Shown here piece after piece: positions 1 through 9,500 of a stretch of DNA of 64,000 bases (position 1 is the first letter of the stretch; each line of letters begins with the position of its first letter). The translations under genes were made by a program, and so were the position numbers. Origin of the DNA: JAGVSR01 sp963786675 (GTDB lineage: Bacteria > Pseudomonadota > Alphaproteobacteria > Rhizobiales > Hyphomicrobiaceae); the NCBI GenBank assembly GCA_963786675.1, contig CAWAZY010000001.1:1-64000 (forward strand), written 5' to 3'. The notes below the pieces were generated by a model, which was given only the letters and a program-made list of their open reading frames with translations, did no database searches and was not told where the DNA came from.

Positions 1-2
1 GC

Positions 3-441
3 CAACTGATCCGGATTGGCCAGACGGGCTCGGTTACCGGCAAGGTCGAATACGGCAAGATCGCCATGGATCAGGGCGGCACGCTCAGCGCGACGCTTCG
101 CAACGTGCCCCCGCACCTAGCCGGGGATCTCAACCTTTCCGTCGACCGCGGCGGTTCGGTGCAGATCACGACCATGGATCTGTCCGCATTCGATCCGGAC
201 GATGACGCCAAGGATCTGACCTTTACGGTCACCAAGCCGAAGAACGGTTTCGTTGCATTGGCCTCTGGCCCGGTCGACCTCGATAACCAAATTCACCCAG
301 GCCGACCTTGAAAGCGGTCAGATCGTCTTCGTGCATGACGGAGCAAGCTCGCCGACCGCCGGGTTCGACACCGTCGTATCCGATGCCAAAGGCGCAACGT
401 CGGGAGATACCCAGCACGTCACCGTTTCGGTCAAGGCTTGA
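3..441 (+). pseudogene. C-terminal fragment of a cadherin/CSPG-repeat surface protein, frameshifted
   Basis: The reading frame is open from the left edge, so the gene begins outside the window. The translated stretch has features of a CSPG/cadherin-like repeat: DLSAFDPDDDAKDLTFTV, then KNGFVAL, and in the next frame FTQADLESGQIVFVHDG and a final TVSVKA before the stop. In such repeats a predicted beta-strand set ends with a TQADL-x(4)-I-x-F-x-HDG block, exactly the order seen here across the frame change. The shift lies near 285-295, where the first frame runs into NQIHPGRP. Repeats of this family sit in large secreted or surface adhesins. Only the end of the protein is visible, so the size and partner domains are unknown. 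Confidence 0.6.
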
Positions 442-480
442 GCAGACCCGAACCTCGATAACCGCGGCCTACGCCTCGCA

Positions 481-1381
481 TCACCCGGCCAGATGCTCCA
501 CGAACCAATCCCGCGCTGCCGGACCCGCCGTATCGAAACCGGCGACATAGGCGTCGAAATGGCCGCCCTTCAGCGTCACCAGCTTTTTCGGATGCCGGGC
601 GCGCTCATAGGCCCCCAGCGCTTCGTCGGCTACGGTGAGATGGTCACCGACGGCTACCAGCATCAGCAGCGGCGTCGGGCTGATGAATTCGATGTAGGCG
701 CCCGGCTCATAGGCCATGAACAGTTCGACCGAACGCAGCGTCACTTCGTTGCGCCACGACGGCGCCCGCGTCGCCCCCGTCTCCGTGAACCATTTCCAGG
801 AATTCGGCGTCGGCAGCGCTGCCGCCCCTGCAGGATCTTCGCTAACCACTGGGATCATGGCGGGCGCCCCGCCCGCATAGCGCGCGCGCCGGTCATCCGC
901 GCACATGGCGTCGACGGCAGCGATGACGTCGGCCCGGATCAGACGGCGCGCATTGCGGTGGCCGCTGATCAGCGGCACCTGGGAGGCGACGCATTTGACG
1001 CGCCGGTCGATGGCGCTGACCATCAACACATGACCGCCACTGTAGCTCGACCCCCACACGCCGATTTCGATCCGCGTCGGTGTCAACCAGGCTCTGGGCG
1101 TAGGTGATCGCATCCCGGTAATCGCTGACCTGCTGCCAGGGATCGATTTCCTGTCGCGGCTCCCCGTCGCTTGCGCCGAAATTGCGGTTGTCGAACACGA
1201 CGGCAGCCAGCCCGGCAGTGGCGAAGAGTTCCGCGAAACGGTCGAGATACATTTCTTTGACCGCCGAAAAGCCGTGCGCCATGACGATCGTCGGCCACGG
1301 TCCGGCGCCGATGTCAGGTGTGTAGTGCCAGCCGCGCAGCGTTGTCCCGTCTTCGGTCTTGAACTCGATATCCGTGCGCAT
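481..1381 (-). pseudogene. alpha/beta hydrolase (dienelactone-hydrolase-like), frameshifted
   Basis: Starts at the ATG at 1381 (MRTDIEFKTEDGTTLRGW) and ends at 481. The N-terminal half shows the core strand and oxyanion loop of alpha/beta hydrolases (TIVMAHGFSAVKEMY, then AAVVFDNRNFGASDGEPR). The nucleophile elbow GSSYSGG is in another frame, and LMLVAVGDHLTVADEA and a late GGHFDAY supply the acidic and histidine positions. The frame changes around 1075-1085, between SLVDTDADR and RIEIGVWG, so as written no complete enzyme is made. Members act on esters, lactones or amides in the cytoplasm; the substrate here is unknown. It lies just upstream of an IS110 element. Confidence 0.7.
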
Positions 1382-1709
1382 CACGCCCTGCCCATTGGTT
1401 GTTGGTTTTTGAGGTTGCCGGTTCCAAAATTCCAGCCAACGGTAAGCCAAAAACCCGCAAACCTCCAGGCCAGCAAACGGTGGTGTAAACGCATTGCGAC
1501 ACCATCCCGCCGCACCTCCACTCACCTCGAACCGCGTTGCGCCTACCCCCGAGACCCTCCCAGCACCCCATGCCGCCACAGCCAGCAGCGGAAGCTCGCT
1601 GATATCCTACGACGCTCACTCTTGATGGAGTGGACGACGCCCGCTCCCGGCATCGAATGTGCCAAAGGGTGATCGTTGAGAAGCGAATCACAATGAGGGG
1701 GTCGTCCAC
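1382..1709. other. gene-free stretch between the hydrolase start and IS110 copy 1
   Basis: No convincing gene is seen; the reading frames crossing it are out of phase with any recognisable protein. The right part, roughly 1600-1709, should be the left flank of the IS110-family element whose transposase starts at 1710. The exact left end cannot be set because IS110 elements lack clear terminal inverted repeats. Confidence 0.4.
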
Positions 1710-2740
1710 ATGCAGACTAGCACCATCGGAATTGATCTCGCCAAGAACGTCTTTCAGGTCCATGGCGTTGACGATCAGGGCAAGGTTGTGATTGCGCGGC
1801 AACTGCGCCGCAAACAGGTCATGGAATTCTTTGCAAAGTTGCCACCCTGCCTGGTCGGCATGGAGGCCTGCGCGACATCGCATCATTGGGCGCGAGAGTT
1901 ATCGCAGCTCGGCCATTCGGTTCGATTGATACCGCCAAGCTATGTAAAGGCTTACGTCAAACGATCGAAGAATGATGCGGCTGACGCGGCTGCAATCTGC
2001 GAGGCGGTGACACGGCCCTCTATGCGGTTCGTCGCCGTGAAGACCGTCGAGCAGCAGGCCAGCCTGATGCTCCATCGCTCGCGCGACCTACTCATCCGCC
2101 AGCGCACGCAACTGATCAACGCGCTCCGGGCGCATTTGGCGGAACTCGGCGTCATTGCCGATCACGGCCGGGACGGTGTCGCCAAATTGGTTGCGTTGGT
2201 CACGGACGAGGGCAACCTGCAGGCTCTACCTGAGACGATGCGACAGGCGCTCGGTGCGATCCTCAACCAGCTGCGTGCGCTTCAGCAGCAGATCGGTGAG
2301 CTAGATCGCTGCATCCACGCCGAGCACCGTGTGAGCGACGTCAGCCGGCGGCTCGAGAGCGTTCCCGGCATCGGCGTCATCGGGGCGACGGCAATCGCGG
2401 CGACAATCACAGATCCGACGGCTTTCAGATCCGGGCGGGACCTTGCCGCCTGGATCGGCCTCGTTCCCGGCAGCACTCAACCGGCGGGAAGGAGCGGCTC
2501 GGCAGCATATCGAAACAAGGCGATCGCTATCTCCGGCGACTGCTTGTGGCTGGCGCGCTTGCCATCGTCCAGCAGGCGCGGCGTCATCCAGAAAAGTATC
2601 CGTGGGTGGTCAAGTTGCTCGCGAAAAAGCCGGCCAAGCTGGTCGCCGTCGCGGTCGCCAATAAGACGGCGCGCATCGCCTGGGCGATCATGACCAAGGG
2701 AGGAACCTATCGATCCCCGGCGCTTGCGGCAGCCGCCTGA
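1710..2740 (+). pseudogene. IS110-family transposase, copy 1, one-base frameshift
   Basis: The DEDD-type IS110 transposase is recognisable over its whole length. It begins MQTSTIGIDLAKNVFQVHG, with the first catalytic Asp in GIDLAK, then the conserved GMEACATSHHWARE block and the SKNDAADAAAI block. The C-terminal transposase_20 part follows, with SVPGIGVIGATAI and AWIGLVP. After AWIGLVP the frame is lost; the expected continuation (GGKERLGSISKQGDRYLRR, then KTARIAWAI) sits in another frame and ends at 2740. The shift is explained by one missing C in the CCC run at 2466-2468. Unless this is a sequencing error, the element is not autonomous. The remaining sequence is well conserved, so inactivation would be recent. 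Confidence 0.85.
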
Positions 2741-3005
2741 ATAGGCTCGGCATTGGGTGCGTGAGGGCTACTGGCGGGCAACGATGAAATTGCGAGGGTG
2801 ATGATGGCGTGATGCGAAACGGTCGAGCCGTCGATTGGGAGAACCCGTTACGGGTCATGGGCAACACAGCTCTTGCTTTTGATTGGGACCCGATCCGCGG
2901 ACTACATCAGGGCCAGCGGTCATGCGCCGCGCAAACAGGCTGATGGGATGGACTCCTGACCTACCATTCGCGTCGAATGGTACGACCAGAAAATAGGAGG
3001 CATCC
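2741..3005 (+). ncRNA. candidate IS110/IS1111 bridge-RNA region
   Basis: This is the 265-base non-coding stretch between the two IS110 transposases. It contains nested self-complementary segments: ACCCG (2843-2847) with CGGGT (2851-2855), GGGTC (2852-2856) with GACCC (2887-2891), and ACCATTCG (2963-2970) with CGAATGGT (2974-2981). IS110-family elements encode a structured guide (bridge) RNA in a non-coding end; in the IS1111 group it lies downstream of the transposase. The region could serve copy 1 (downstream) or copy 2 (upstream). Assignment as RNA is an inference from position and pairing. Confidence 0.4.
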
Positions 3006-4019
3006 ATGCAAGCCACAATTATCGGTCTCGACATCGCAAAATCCGTTTTCCAGGTTCATGGCGCGGATAGGGCAGGCAATCCGGTCATCCGTCGTCAGCT
3101 TCGCCGCCGCGATGTTTTGCGGTTCTTCGTCAATCTCGAACGTTGCCTCGTTGGTATTGAAGCTTGCCATAGCTCACACTATTGGGCGCGCGAGCTGATC
3201 GCCCTCGGTCATGATGTGCGGCTTATCCCGACACAATATGTTCGACCATTCCGACGTGGTGGCAAGAATGATGCGAACGATGCCGAAGCGATTTGCGATG
3301 CGCTTAGTCGGCCATCGATAAGTACTGTCGCTGTCAAAAGTGCTGAACAGCAGTCTGTTCAATCGCTTCATCGAGCACGAGAGCGTCTGGTTCACCAACG
3401 AACCAACACGGCCAATCAAATCCGAAGCCTGGTTGCCGAGGAAGGAATCGTTTGCGCACAAGGGATTGCGCAGCTTCGTCGGTGTCTGCACAATTTGATT
3501 GCCGAGCATGACGGCGTTACACCCTTGCTCCGCTCACTTGCCGGTCAATTCCTCGAGCAACTCGCGGCGCTCGATCAGTGGATCGGTGAGTTAGACGTGA
3601 AAATCCGTGACCTTGCCAAGCATTCGACAATCTGTCGGCAACTAACTCGTCTGCCAGGCGTAGGCCCCGTCATCGCAACGGCGATCCTGGGTACAGTTGG
3701 CAATGCGCATGCATTCAAAAATGGCCGTCAGTTTGCCGCCTCGCTCGGGCTTGTTCCCGGACAACGCTCAAGTGGAGGTCGGACGCAATTGCTCGGTATT
3801 ACCAAACGAGGTGACCGGTATTTGCGAAAGCTCCTCGTACAAGGAGCACGTGCCATCATGCGTGTCGTTGGACGTCACGACGATCGGCAAAGCCAATGGG
3901 TTCGCCAGTTGCTGGCACGGCGGCACAAGCATGTGGTTGCCGTTGCACTTGCCAACAAGTTGGCCCGTACGATCTGGGCGCTTCTGGTGAAAGGAGAACA
4001 ATTTGAAATGGTGAGGTAA
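3006..4019 (+). CDS. IS110-family transposase, copy 2, intact
   Basis: 337 residues with no frame interruption. The N-terminal DEDD (RuvC-like) domain shows GLDIAKSVFQVHG, GIEACHSSHYWARE and GGKNDANDAEAI, giving the expected acidic residues. The C-terminal part has LPGVGPVIATAI and the SSGGRTQLLGITKRGD-YLRKLL segment that carries the conserved serine region of the family. The start at 3006 is preceded by AGGAGGCATCC, a strong ribosome binding site. It is clearly related to, but different from, copy 1, so this is a second element rather than a duplication. Base composition is more AT-rich than the core genes at the right end. Being intact, it is the likeliest active transposase in the window. 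Confidence 0.92.
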   Translation: MQATIIGLDIAKSVFQVHGADRAGNPVIRRQLRRRDVLRFFVNLERCLVGIEACHSSHYWARELIALGHDVRLIPTQYVRPFRRGGKNDANDAEAICDALSRPSISTVAVKSAEQQSVQSLHRARERLVHQRTNTANQIRSLVAEEGIVCAQGIAQLRRCLHNLIAEHDGVTPLLRSLAGQFLEQLAALDQWIGELDVKIRDLAKHSTICRQLTRLPGVGPVIATAILGTVGNAHAFKNGRQFAASLGLVPGQRSSGGRTQLLGITKRGDRYLRKLLVQGARAIMRVVGRHDDRQSQWVRQLLARRHKHVVAVALANKLARTIWALLVKGEQFEMVR

Positions 4020-4505
4020 CACTCAGTCACTGCACTCATAGAGTTTAGTTGCGAAGAAACTTGTAGGACATGGCATTCCGGTTGAACCGACGCTTTCTGG
4101 ACCTGATGTGTCCGGCGGATAAAGATCAAGATCCGTAAGGCCGATGAGGAGAAAGCGCGCAAATCACCATGCTGGCTCGACGATATAAAAATCGTCACCG
4201 AGGAGCCGAATATACGGTTGCAACTTGTTCGTCGGAAACCAAGCCTCAAGTCTCTTGCAAAGGTCAGGAGTCCATATACGGACACATGACTTGCACCCGA
4301 CCGCAAGCCGAACGCCAGATTCTGCAACGCGGGCGTCGTCCACACATGACCCATAGCACCAAATGATGCAGTCGGAGCTTGCCGTGTCTAATCGCGTCCG
4401 ATTATGATCCGGCAACGGTCAGTGATACGACGGAGGCAACGGGCCAAAAAGCGCCCTACAAGTTCAGGGCACAGCGAAAGCCGAAAAAAACATGGTGGCT
4501 CGCAT
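4020..4505. other. gene-free stretch after IS110 copy 2
   Basis: No convincing gene. The first 130-150 bases are probably the right flank of IS110 copy 2, where an IS1111-type bridge RNA would lie. The remainder shows no recognisable protein on either strand and adjoins the 3' end of the decayed TIR-STAND gene. Confidence 0.4.
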
Positions 4506-6525
4506 TCATTCTGCAATCCAATAATCTACGAGTTTGTCGATAAAGGCGATAATAAAAAAAAATACGGCATAAAATACGGCTACAGCGGTCCCGAGAAAAA
4601 GGGCTTTGTATGTAGTCCGGTCCGTGTCCTTTTCCGACAAAAGCCTTTTTTCCTCCGCTTCAGCCTGCAGGCTCGCCTCTATGAAGGCCGTTTCTAGTTT
4701 GCTGAGATCCCGTGGTCGTTCTCTGGCCCAGTTCTCGGCTTCAATCATATCAACACCGAGAAGAAAAGCGGATGCCAGACGCTTGCGCTGATAGCTCTCA
4801 ACATCCAGCTTCAGAAACTTTTTGTGAATTTCGGAGAAATCGCTTGTGCATGCAGAATAAACGTGAGTTGAGGAATACTCGTCAGCGATTTGGATCCATC
4901 TCTTCATTATTCTTTCTATTCTATGCCTCCAAATCAAAAACTCTCTTTCGCGAATGAGCCAGCCTTGCAAGGCTGGCCAGGCCCGCAGAATAACCTCGTG
5001 CGCAACTTCTGCGCTGGGCTCGCCGGCATGAGCGCCAGTTACGACCAATCTCCATTCAGGCCCGGCTAGAGCCTCGAGAATTAGCCACTCAGACTTGGTA
5101 ACTTCACTCTTGGCGACGCGGCGACGTACCGGTTCACCATCCTCTGGCACGGTAACAAGCTTTAGCGAAAATAACCTCCGAATATCTTCAATCTGCTGCG
5201 AGTGTGTCTCTAAAAACTTGTCGGCACGCATAGCCAATGCACCGTCCACGGTTGAAGCATCGAATTTATCAACAAGCTTCAACAAGCCATCTCCTCGCAA
5301 CTGCATCCTTTGCCACAGATGGCTCGATGAGGTCCGCCACCAAGGGAAGAGCACCTGGCCGCCCTGAGGCTCCGTCAATTATCTGCTGAATTAGTCTTTC
5401 GTTCTCATAGCGGGCTCCCAGCATTTGGGCCGGAGAGGTAATTATTCGAAGCAATGTATCGGAGTTCATGGGCGGCACATCGATGCGCCTCGAAATAGGG
5501 AAAAGAAAATTGTTTGCTTGCAAGTGACCATAATAGTCTGAGCGTTGACTTATAGGGAATGATACACGCTCATCCTTTACACCATTAGCGAGCAGGCTTG
5601 AAAATGAGCGAGCGACGTCTCGATCTTGCTGCGTATAGAGCTCCTCGGCTTGATCAATATAGATGAGATAGTGTGGTGGCGGCGCAACTCCGTGAGTATG
5701 AGCAAAATGTTTCTCCGTCAAATCAATAAGGTCCGGAAGCGTAGGGTTCGAACTAGCAAATGCCTTCTCCCAGCGCATCTTTTGCAGCCATAAGTCGGGG
5801 GAAGGCGTTTTATCGAATGATAATTCAATAGATGCATCAGTAGGCTTTTTGTCGGGTTTTCTGGTTTATCGATATATATTGCCAGCCTCGTGATTGGACA
5901 GGTCTGACGGCCGACTTTTTCTCTGGGTGCGGCGATCGCATCGTCAGAGACAAGCGATGACCCCTGCTTGAACGATAGAGGATTTTGACGTAGAGTTTCC
6001 AATCAAATCGATATTTTGTTATCAAATCCGAGTATTGATTCGAGAAGATCCGTTGTCTCCTTTTCTCGCCGAATGAAGCGATCGGCATCTTGTCTTCGAA
6101 GAGCGCGGAGCCCCCTATAGGGATTAATAGTTCGCCAGGGGCCGCTGGGGGACCCCAATCCTTTCCCGGCGATCGCTGAGATAATTTTGTGTAATGGTTC
6201 CGGAGCCGTCGGTTCTGTCGAACTCCATCCAATGGAGTTGCGCAAGGCCCGGCAAGTTTGGGACGTCATTTTTGGACTTGTCTGCGATAACAATGGGCAA
6301 CAACACGAATGCATCGTTCTTGGCCTTTTTGTCGCGCGCCTGGTAGTATTCGGTTTTTTGCCAGTCCCCAAGTGAGTTGGAGATTAAGAATAATGAATAC
6401 GTCTGCACTTTCGATTGCTTCAAAGAGCGATGGTAGCCATAAATGACCGTGGTGGAGATTGGAAACGTCCATAAAAACGCTAGCTTGGGGGAGCCGTTGT
6501 TCAATGGCTGTCTTAAGTGTAGCTG
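4506..6525 (-). pseudogene. TIR-nSTAND1 ATPase (defence-type), decayed and interrupted by IS5
   Basis: The pieces lie in several frames but in the right order for one protein. The TIR-domain remnant is first (ASVFMDVSNLHH, ESADVFIIL, DWQKTEYYQARDKKAK). The nSTAND1 entry motif follows near 6125 (NPYRGLRALRRQDADRF). Next come a damaged P-loop near 5977-6000 (GNSTSKSSIVQAG), a Walker B YLIYIDQAEEL near 5640-5665, and the STAND helical part (SQRSDYYGHLQAN, RIDVPPMNSDTL, EGEPVRRR-like DGEPVRRR). At the C terminus a hydrophobic helix (LGTAVAVFYAVFFFIIAF) precedes the stop. Homologues with TIR plus STAND domains act in prokaryotic anti-phage or cell-suicide signalling. Multiple frameshifts, the missing glycine and residue in the P-loop, and the IS5 at 6530 show it is dead. 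AT-rich relative to the core genome, so probably acquired. Confidence 0.75.
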
Positions 6526-6529
6526 CTAA

Positions 6530-7665
6530 GGAACCTCTGAACTACACGCCATTCGGCGATGTGTGAACTTGCGTTGGCGACGTTTTGCCTCTTGGAAGCG
6601 GGTTTTATGCGTCGGCGATCGCCGCGTGCGGGGCCGATTTGGCCCTTCGGCATCATGCAGACGCAAGTCTCCTGCGCGCCAGAAATAGGTTGGCAAGCGC
6701 GAGCAGCGCGAACACCTGTGCGCCGTTCTTGACGATGCCGCGATAGCGAACCTTGCGATAACCGAACTGGCATTTGAGCACGCGGAACACGTGCTCGACC
6801 TTGGCGCGAATCGCGCCGTGTCGGCGGTTGCGCTTTTTCTGCGACGGCGACAATTGCCGCCTCGGCTTGCGCTTGCTCCTTGACGCCCCAGAAGACGCCG
6901 GCGGCGCGGGCCGCGCGCTTCTTCTTCTCGTTGACGTAGCCCTTGTCGGCGAACACCGCACGGTCGTCCTCGCGGATGAGATTGTCCATCACCTTGGCGT
7001 CGTGGACCTTGCCCGTCGTCACGCCGGCGGTGTGCACAAGACCGCTGCGGGCATCCACGCCGATGTGCGCCTTCATCCCGAAATACCACTGGTTGCCCTT
7101 CTTCGACTGGCTCATCTCGGGATCGCGGCGCTGGTCCTTGTTCTTCGTCGATGGCGAAGCGGCAATCAATGTCGCGTCCATGATCGTGCCGCCGCGCAGC
7201 AACGCGCCCTTGTCTTCGAGATGAGCGCTGACCGCTTCGAAAATCGCCTTCGTCAGGTCGTTCGCTTCGAGCAGGTGGCGGAAGTTGAGGATCGTCGTCT
7301 CGTCGGGAATGGCGTCGCGGCCAAGTTCGAGACCGGCAAACGCGCGCATCGATTGGATGTCGTAGAGCGCCTCCTCGGCGCCCGGATCGGACAGCTGATA
7401 CCACTGCTGCAGAAAGTAGATCCGCAGCATCACAGCCAGCGGATATGGCCGCCGCCCGTTGCCGGCCTTGGGATAATGCGGCTCGATCAGGCCAAGCGCA
7501 GCCCACGGCACCACAGCCTCCATCTCGGCCAGAAACCGCTCGCGCTTCGTCTGCTTCTTCTTGTTGCGGTGATCAAGCGTCGCAAAGCTCAGCTGGTTCA
7601 TCAAGGCACTCCCTCGAATCAATCGACGAGTGTGCCATGGTTCGGCAGTTGTTCAGAGGTTCCCT
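6530..7665 (-). mobile_element. IS5-family insertion sequence with CTAA target duplication
   Basis: Bounded by perfect 13-base inverted ends: GGAACCTCTGAAC at 6530 and GTTCAGAGGTTCC ending at 7665. CTAA is duplicated outside both ends (6526-6529 and 7666-7669), the target duplication typical of IS5-group elements. At 1136 bp it encodes one transposase on the minus strand. It interrupts the TIR part of the STAND gene on the left, and on the right abuts the outer edge of a long inverted repeat. Confidence 0.9.
6653..7601 (-). pseudogene. IS5-family transposase, frameshifted
   Basis: Begins MNQLSFATLDHRNKKKQTKR at 7601. DDE residues are visible in IMDATLI and HIGVDARSG (both in frame one) and in VEHVFRVLKCQFGYRKVRYR (frame two). 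The conserved IS5 spacing of YFGMKAHIGVD, FADKGY and the RRQLSPSQKKRNRR segment is present. The frame changes near 6875-6885, just after GVKEQ. The downstream frame reads through RAKVEHVFRVL to a stop at 6653. Programmed frameshifting is known in some IS5 subgroups but not usually in this one, so a one-base indel is the simpler reading. Confidence 0.85.
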
Positions 7666-7670
7666 AAGTC

Positions 7671-7791
7671 CTGGGCCGGGCCAGAAAGCCCAATTTCATC
7701 AACGCGCTGAAGTGAGTCTCGACCGCGCGTCAATGTCGTCAACTTGTTGATGCCCAGAGGTTTTTGGCCGAGAGGCCGGATCAAAAGGGAT
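7671..7791 (-). repeat. long inverted repeat, left copy, flanking an outer-membrane protein gene
   Basis: The reverse complement of this stretch closely matches 8812-8939: shared blocks include TTTGATCCGG, GGCATCAACAAGT, GACATTGACG, GTCGAGAC and CAGCGCGTTGATGAAATTGG. The outer edge carries CTAAGTCC, matching the CTTAAGTCC edge of the other copy, and is where the IS5 inserted. The pair encloses one gene, like the ends of a transposable unit. Confidence 0.75.
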
Positions 7792-7975
7792 ACGTATGGA
7801 TTTCGAATGACTTCGAAGTCGGCCAAACGCACCGTGGCAAAACTGTAACATTGGGGCTATGAGTTGATGATTTCGAGCAGAGCGATCTGCACATTGGCGC
7901 GATATGGCTATTATTAAAAAAAACGAATCAATACCATCGATCGCAACTATTGCGCCTTACAAAGGACCGCTCAAA

Positions 7976-8797
7976 ATGTCCATGCCGGTTATGCTCCGCA
8001 TGATCATGGCGCTATTCTTTGTTGGATCAGTTGGCATCGGCCAGTGTCTTGCACAGAGTGGCGAATCTGACTTGTCCAAGAAGCTGGCCAACCCAGTTGC
8101 GTCTCTGATCAGCGTGCCGATAAAAACCGACTACAATTCTGGATATGGATCAAAGGACGGATACAACGTCACTTCCAACCTCCAGCCCGTTGTCCCCTTC
8201 AAACTTTCCGATGATCTGTCTCTCGTGACGCGCACGATCTTGCCGATAGCCTGGCAGAATGATGTTGCCGGCGATTCAGGAGTGCAGTTCGGCCTCGGTG
8301 ACACCTTACAGAGTTTCTTTCTGGTGCCAAGTTCTCGGAGCACGTCTTTGGGAGAGCTTACCTATGGCGTTGGGCCAGCGCTGACGTGGGCAACAAGCAC
8401 CAATCGCTTGCTTGGCTCCGGCACTTGGGGGCTGGGACCTACAGGCGTTTTTTTGTTCCAAGAGTTGGGCTGGACTTGGGGGGCATTGGTGACCCAACAA
8501 TGGGGGGTAGCTGAGAAGCACAGTAACGTGCCGGATTTGAACTTGACGCTTCTGCAGCCCTTTATATCGTATACAAACGCAGAGCAGTGGACATTCGGTT
8601 TGAATACGGAAAGCAGCTATAACTGGACCTCAGAAGAATGGGCCGTGCCGATCAACTTTAACGTGTCAAAATTGACCAAAATCGGTGAGCAGCCCATTCA
8701 GCTCCAGGGCGGTGTACGCTATTGGGCAAAGAGCGCGACGGGCGGCGCCGATGGTATTGGCTTCCGCACTCAGATCACTTTCCTATTCCCTGGCTGA
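7976..8797 (+). CDS. outer-membrane beta-barrel protein (transporter-like)
   Basis: The ATG at 7976 is preferred over the in-frame ATG at 7904. It has AAAGGA nine bases upstream and gives a clean signal peptide (MSMPVMLRMIMALFFVGSVG, cleavage after CLA). The mature 250-odd residues alternate hydrophobic and polar residues and end in an aromatic strand with terminal FPG, as in outer-membrane barrels of the MetA-phenol/transporter-like group. Motifs NLQPVVPFKLSDD, GVGPALTWAT and SSYNWTSEEWAVPIN are shared in kind with the paralogue at 12529-13486 (SYNWESDEWTVPLN). It is the only gene between two long inverted repeats. Substrate unknown. Confidence 0.75.
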   Translation: MSMPVMLRMIMALFFVGSVGIGQCLAQSGESDLSKKLANPVASLISVPIKTDYNSGYGSKDGYNVTSNLQPVVPFKLSDDLSLVTRTILPIAWQNDVAGDSGVQFGLGDTLQSFFLVPSSRSTSLGELTYGVGPALTWATSTNRLLGSGTWGLGPTGVFLFQELGWTWGALVTQQWGVAEKHSNVPDLNLTLLQPFISYTNAEQWTFGLNTESSYNWTSEEWAVPINFNVSKLTKIGEQPIQLQGGVRYWAKSATGGADGIGFRTQITFLFPG

Positions 8798-8811
8798 TGG
8801 GTAGAGTGCCG

Positions 8812-8939
8812 ATCTCTGGTTTGATCCGGTTCCGCGGCCAAAATCCTCGGGGCATCAACAAGTCGAAGACATTGACGCTCGCAGTCGAGACAACACCTCA
8901 GCGCGTTGATGAAATTGGGCTTTCTGGCCCGCCGCCGGA
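8812..8939 (+). repeat. long inverted repeat, right copy
   Basis: Partner of 7671-7791 in opposite orientation. It lies directly after the stop codon of the barrel gene, so that gene forms nearly the whole cargo between the repeats. The outer edge reads GGACTTAAGG. Confidence 0.75.
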
Positions 8940-9172
8940 CTTAAGGGGATAGGCATGCTCGCGTTGCCCGTTGCCCGGTGCCCAGTGATTTGCGCAAAAT
9001 TTCGAAGGCACGCACCGAGGCCAACCGCAAAAGGTCTGCGCCCTTCAATAGATTGGCACCCTGCACTCAAGGCCGACGTCTATCTAATAACAGACAATGC
9101 TATTTGTTTGTGTGCAACACAAACTAATCCATGTCTCTGGTCTGCTTCGTGGACGTCGCGTCGGTTTCGGTT
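8940..9172. other. gene-free stretch
   Basis: No gene recognised on either strand; no strong structure seen beyond the end of the inverted repeat. Confidence 0.4.
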
Positions 9173-9400
9173 CTAGTCCGCTCTGTCAATGTCGAGGCGC
9201 GCGTGGTCAATCCGCTCGCGCGGTGCTTCCCTAGATTGATCACGAAGGCTGACTGCTGAAAGGATGCTCTTGTCATCGAGGACCAGATCATCATGCATTG
9301 ATCCGGCATACCCGAAAGGGGACACCAGGATCAACCCAATTGCAAAGCATGCGGACGCAAGGAACGAACGGCAGCCTGAGTATCTTGATATCATGGCCAT
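9173..9400 (-). CDS. small predicted secreted protein, uncertain
   Basis: 75 codons. The N-terminus looks like a signal peptide (SFLASACFAIGLILVSPFG, then YAGS), and the short mature part is rich in D, R and S. No family is recognised and no clear ribosome binding site precedes the start, which abuts a pair of 17-base direct repeats. It could be a real small exported protein or a chance frame. Confidence 0.3.
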   Translation of the reverse strand: MAMISRYSGCRSFLASACFAIGLILVSPFGYAGSMHDDLVLDDKSILSAVSLRDQSREAPRERIDHARLDIDRAD

Positions 9401-9403
9401 ACC

Positions 9404-9440
9404 GGTAGAAAATTCACAGCACGGGTAGAAAATTCACAGC
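9404..9440. repeat. two tandem copies of GGTAGAAAATTCACAGC
   Basis: Two exact 17-base copies at 9404-9420 and 9424-9440, spaced by three bases (20-base period). Multiple short direct repeats of this kind occur at the ends of IS21-family elements as transposase-binding sites, so this may be a vestigial IS21-type terminus. No istA/istB-like gene is seen nearby. Confidence 0.5.
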
Positions 9441-9500
9441 CATACTTTGATCATAGTCGAGGGAGCTGTCAGGAAGGAAAGATTGTCTCTCGGGTCAGGG

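Noticed and set aside
6774..7667. 297-codon plus-strand frame opposite the IS5 transposase
   Set aside because: Shadow of the transposase; composition typical of an antisense frame in GC-rich DNA.
7809..7820. 12-base palindrome GACTTCGAAGTC upstream of the first barrel gene
   Set aside because: Short, single copy, and not related to the GAGTCCC palindromes.
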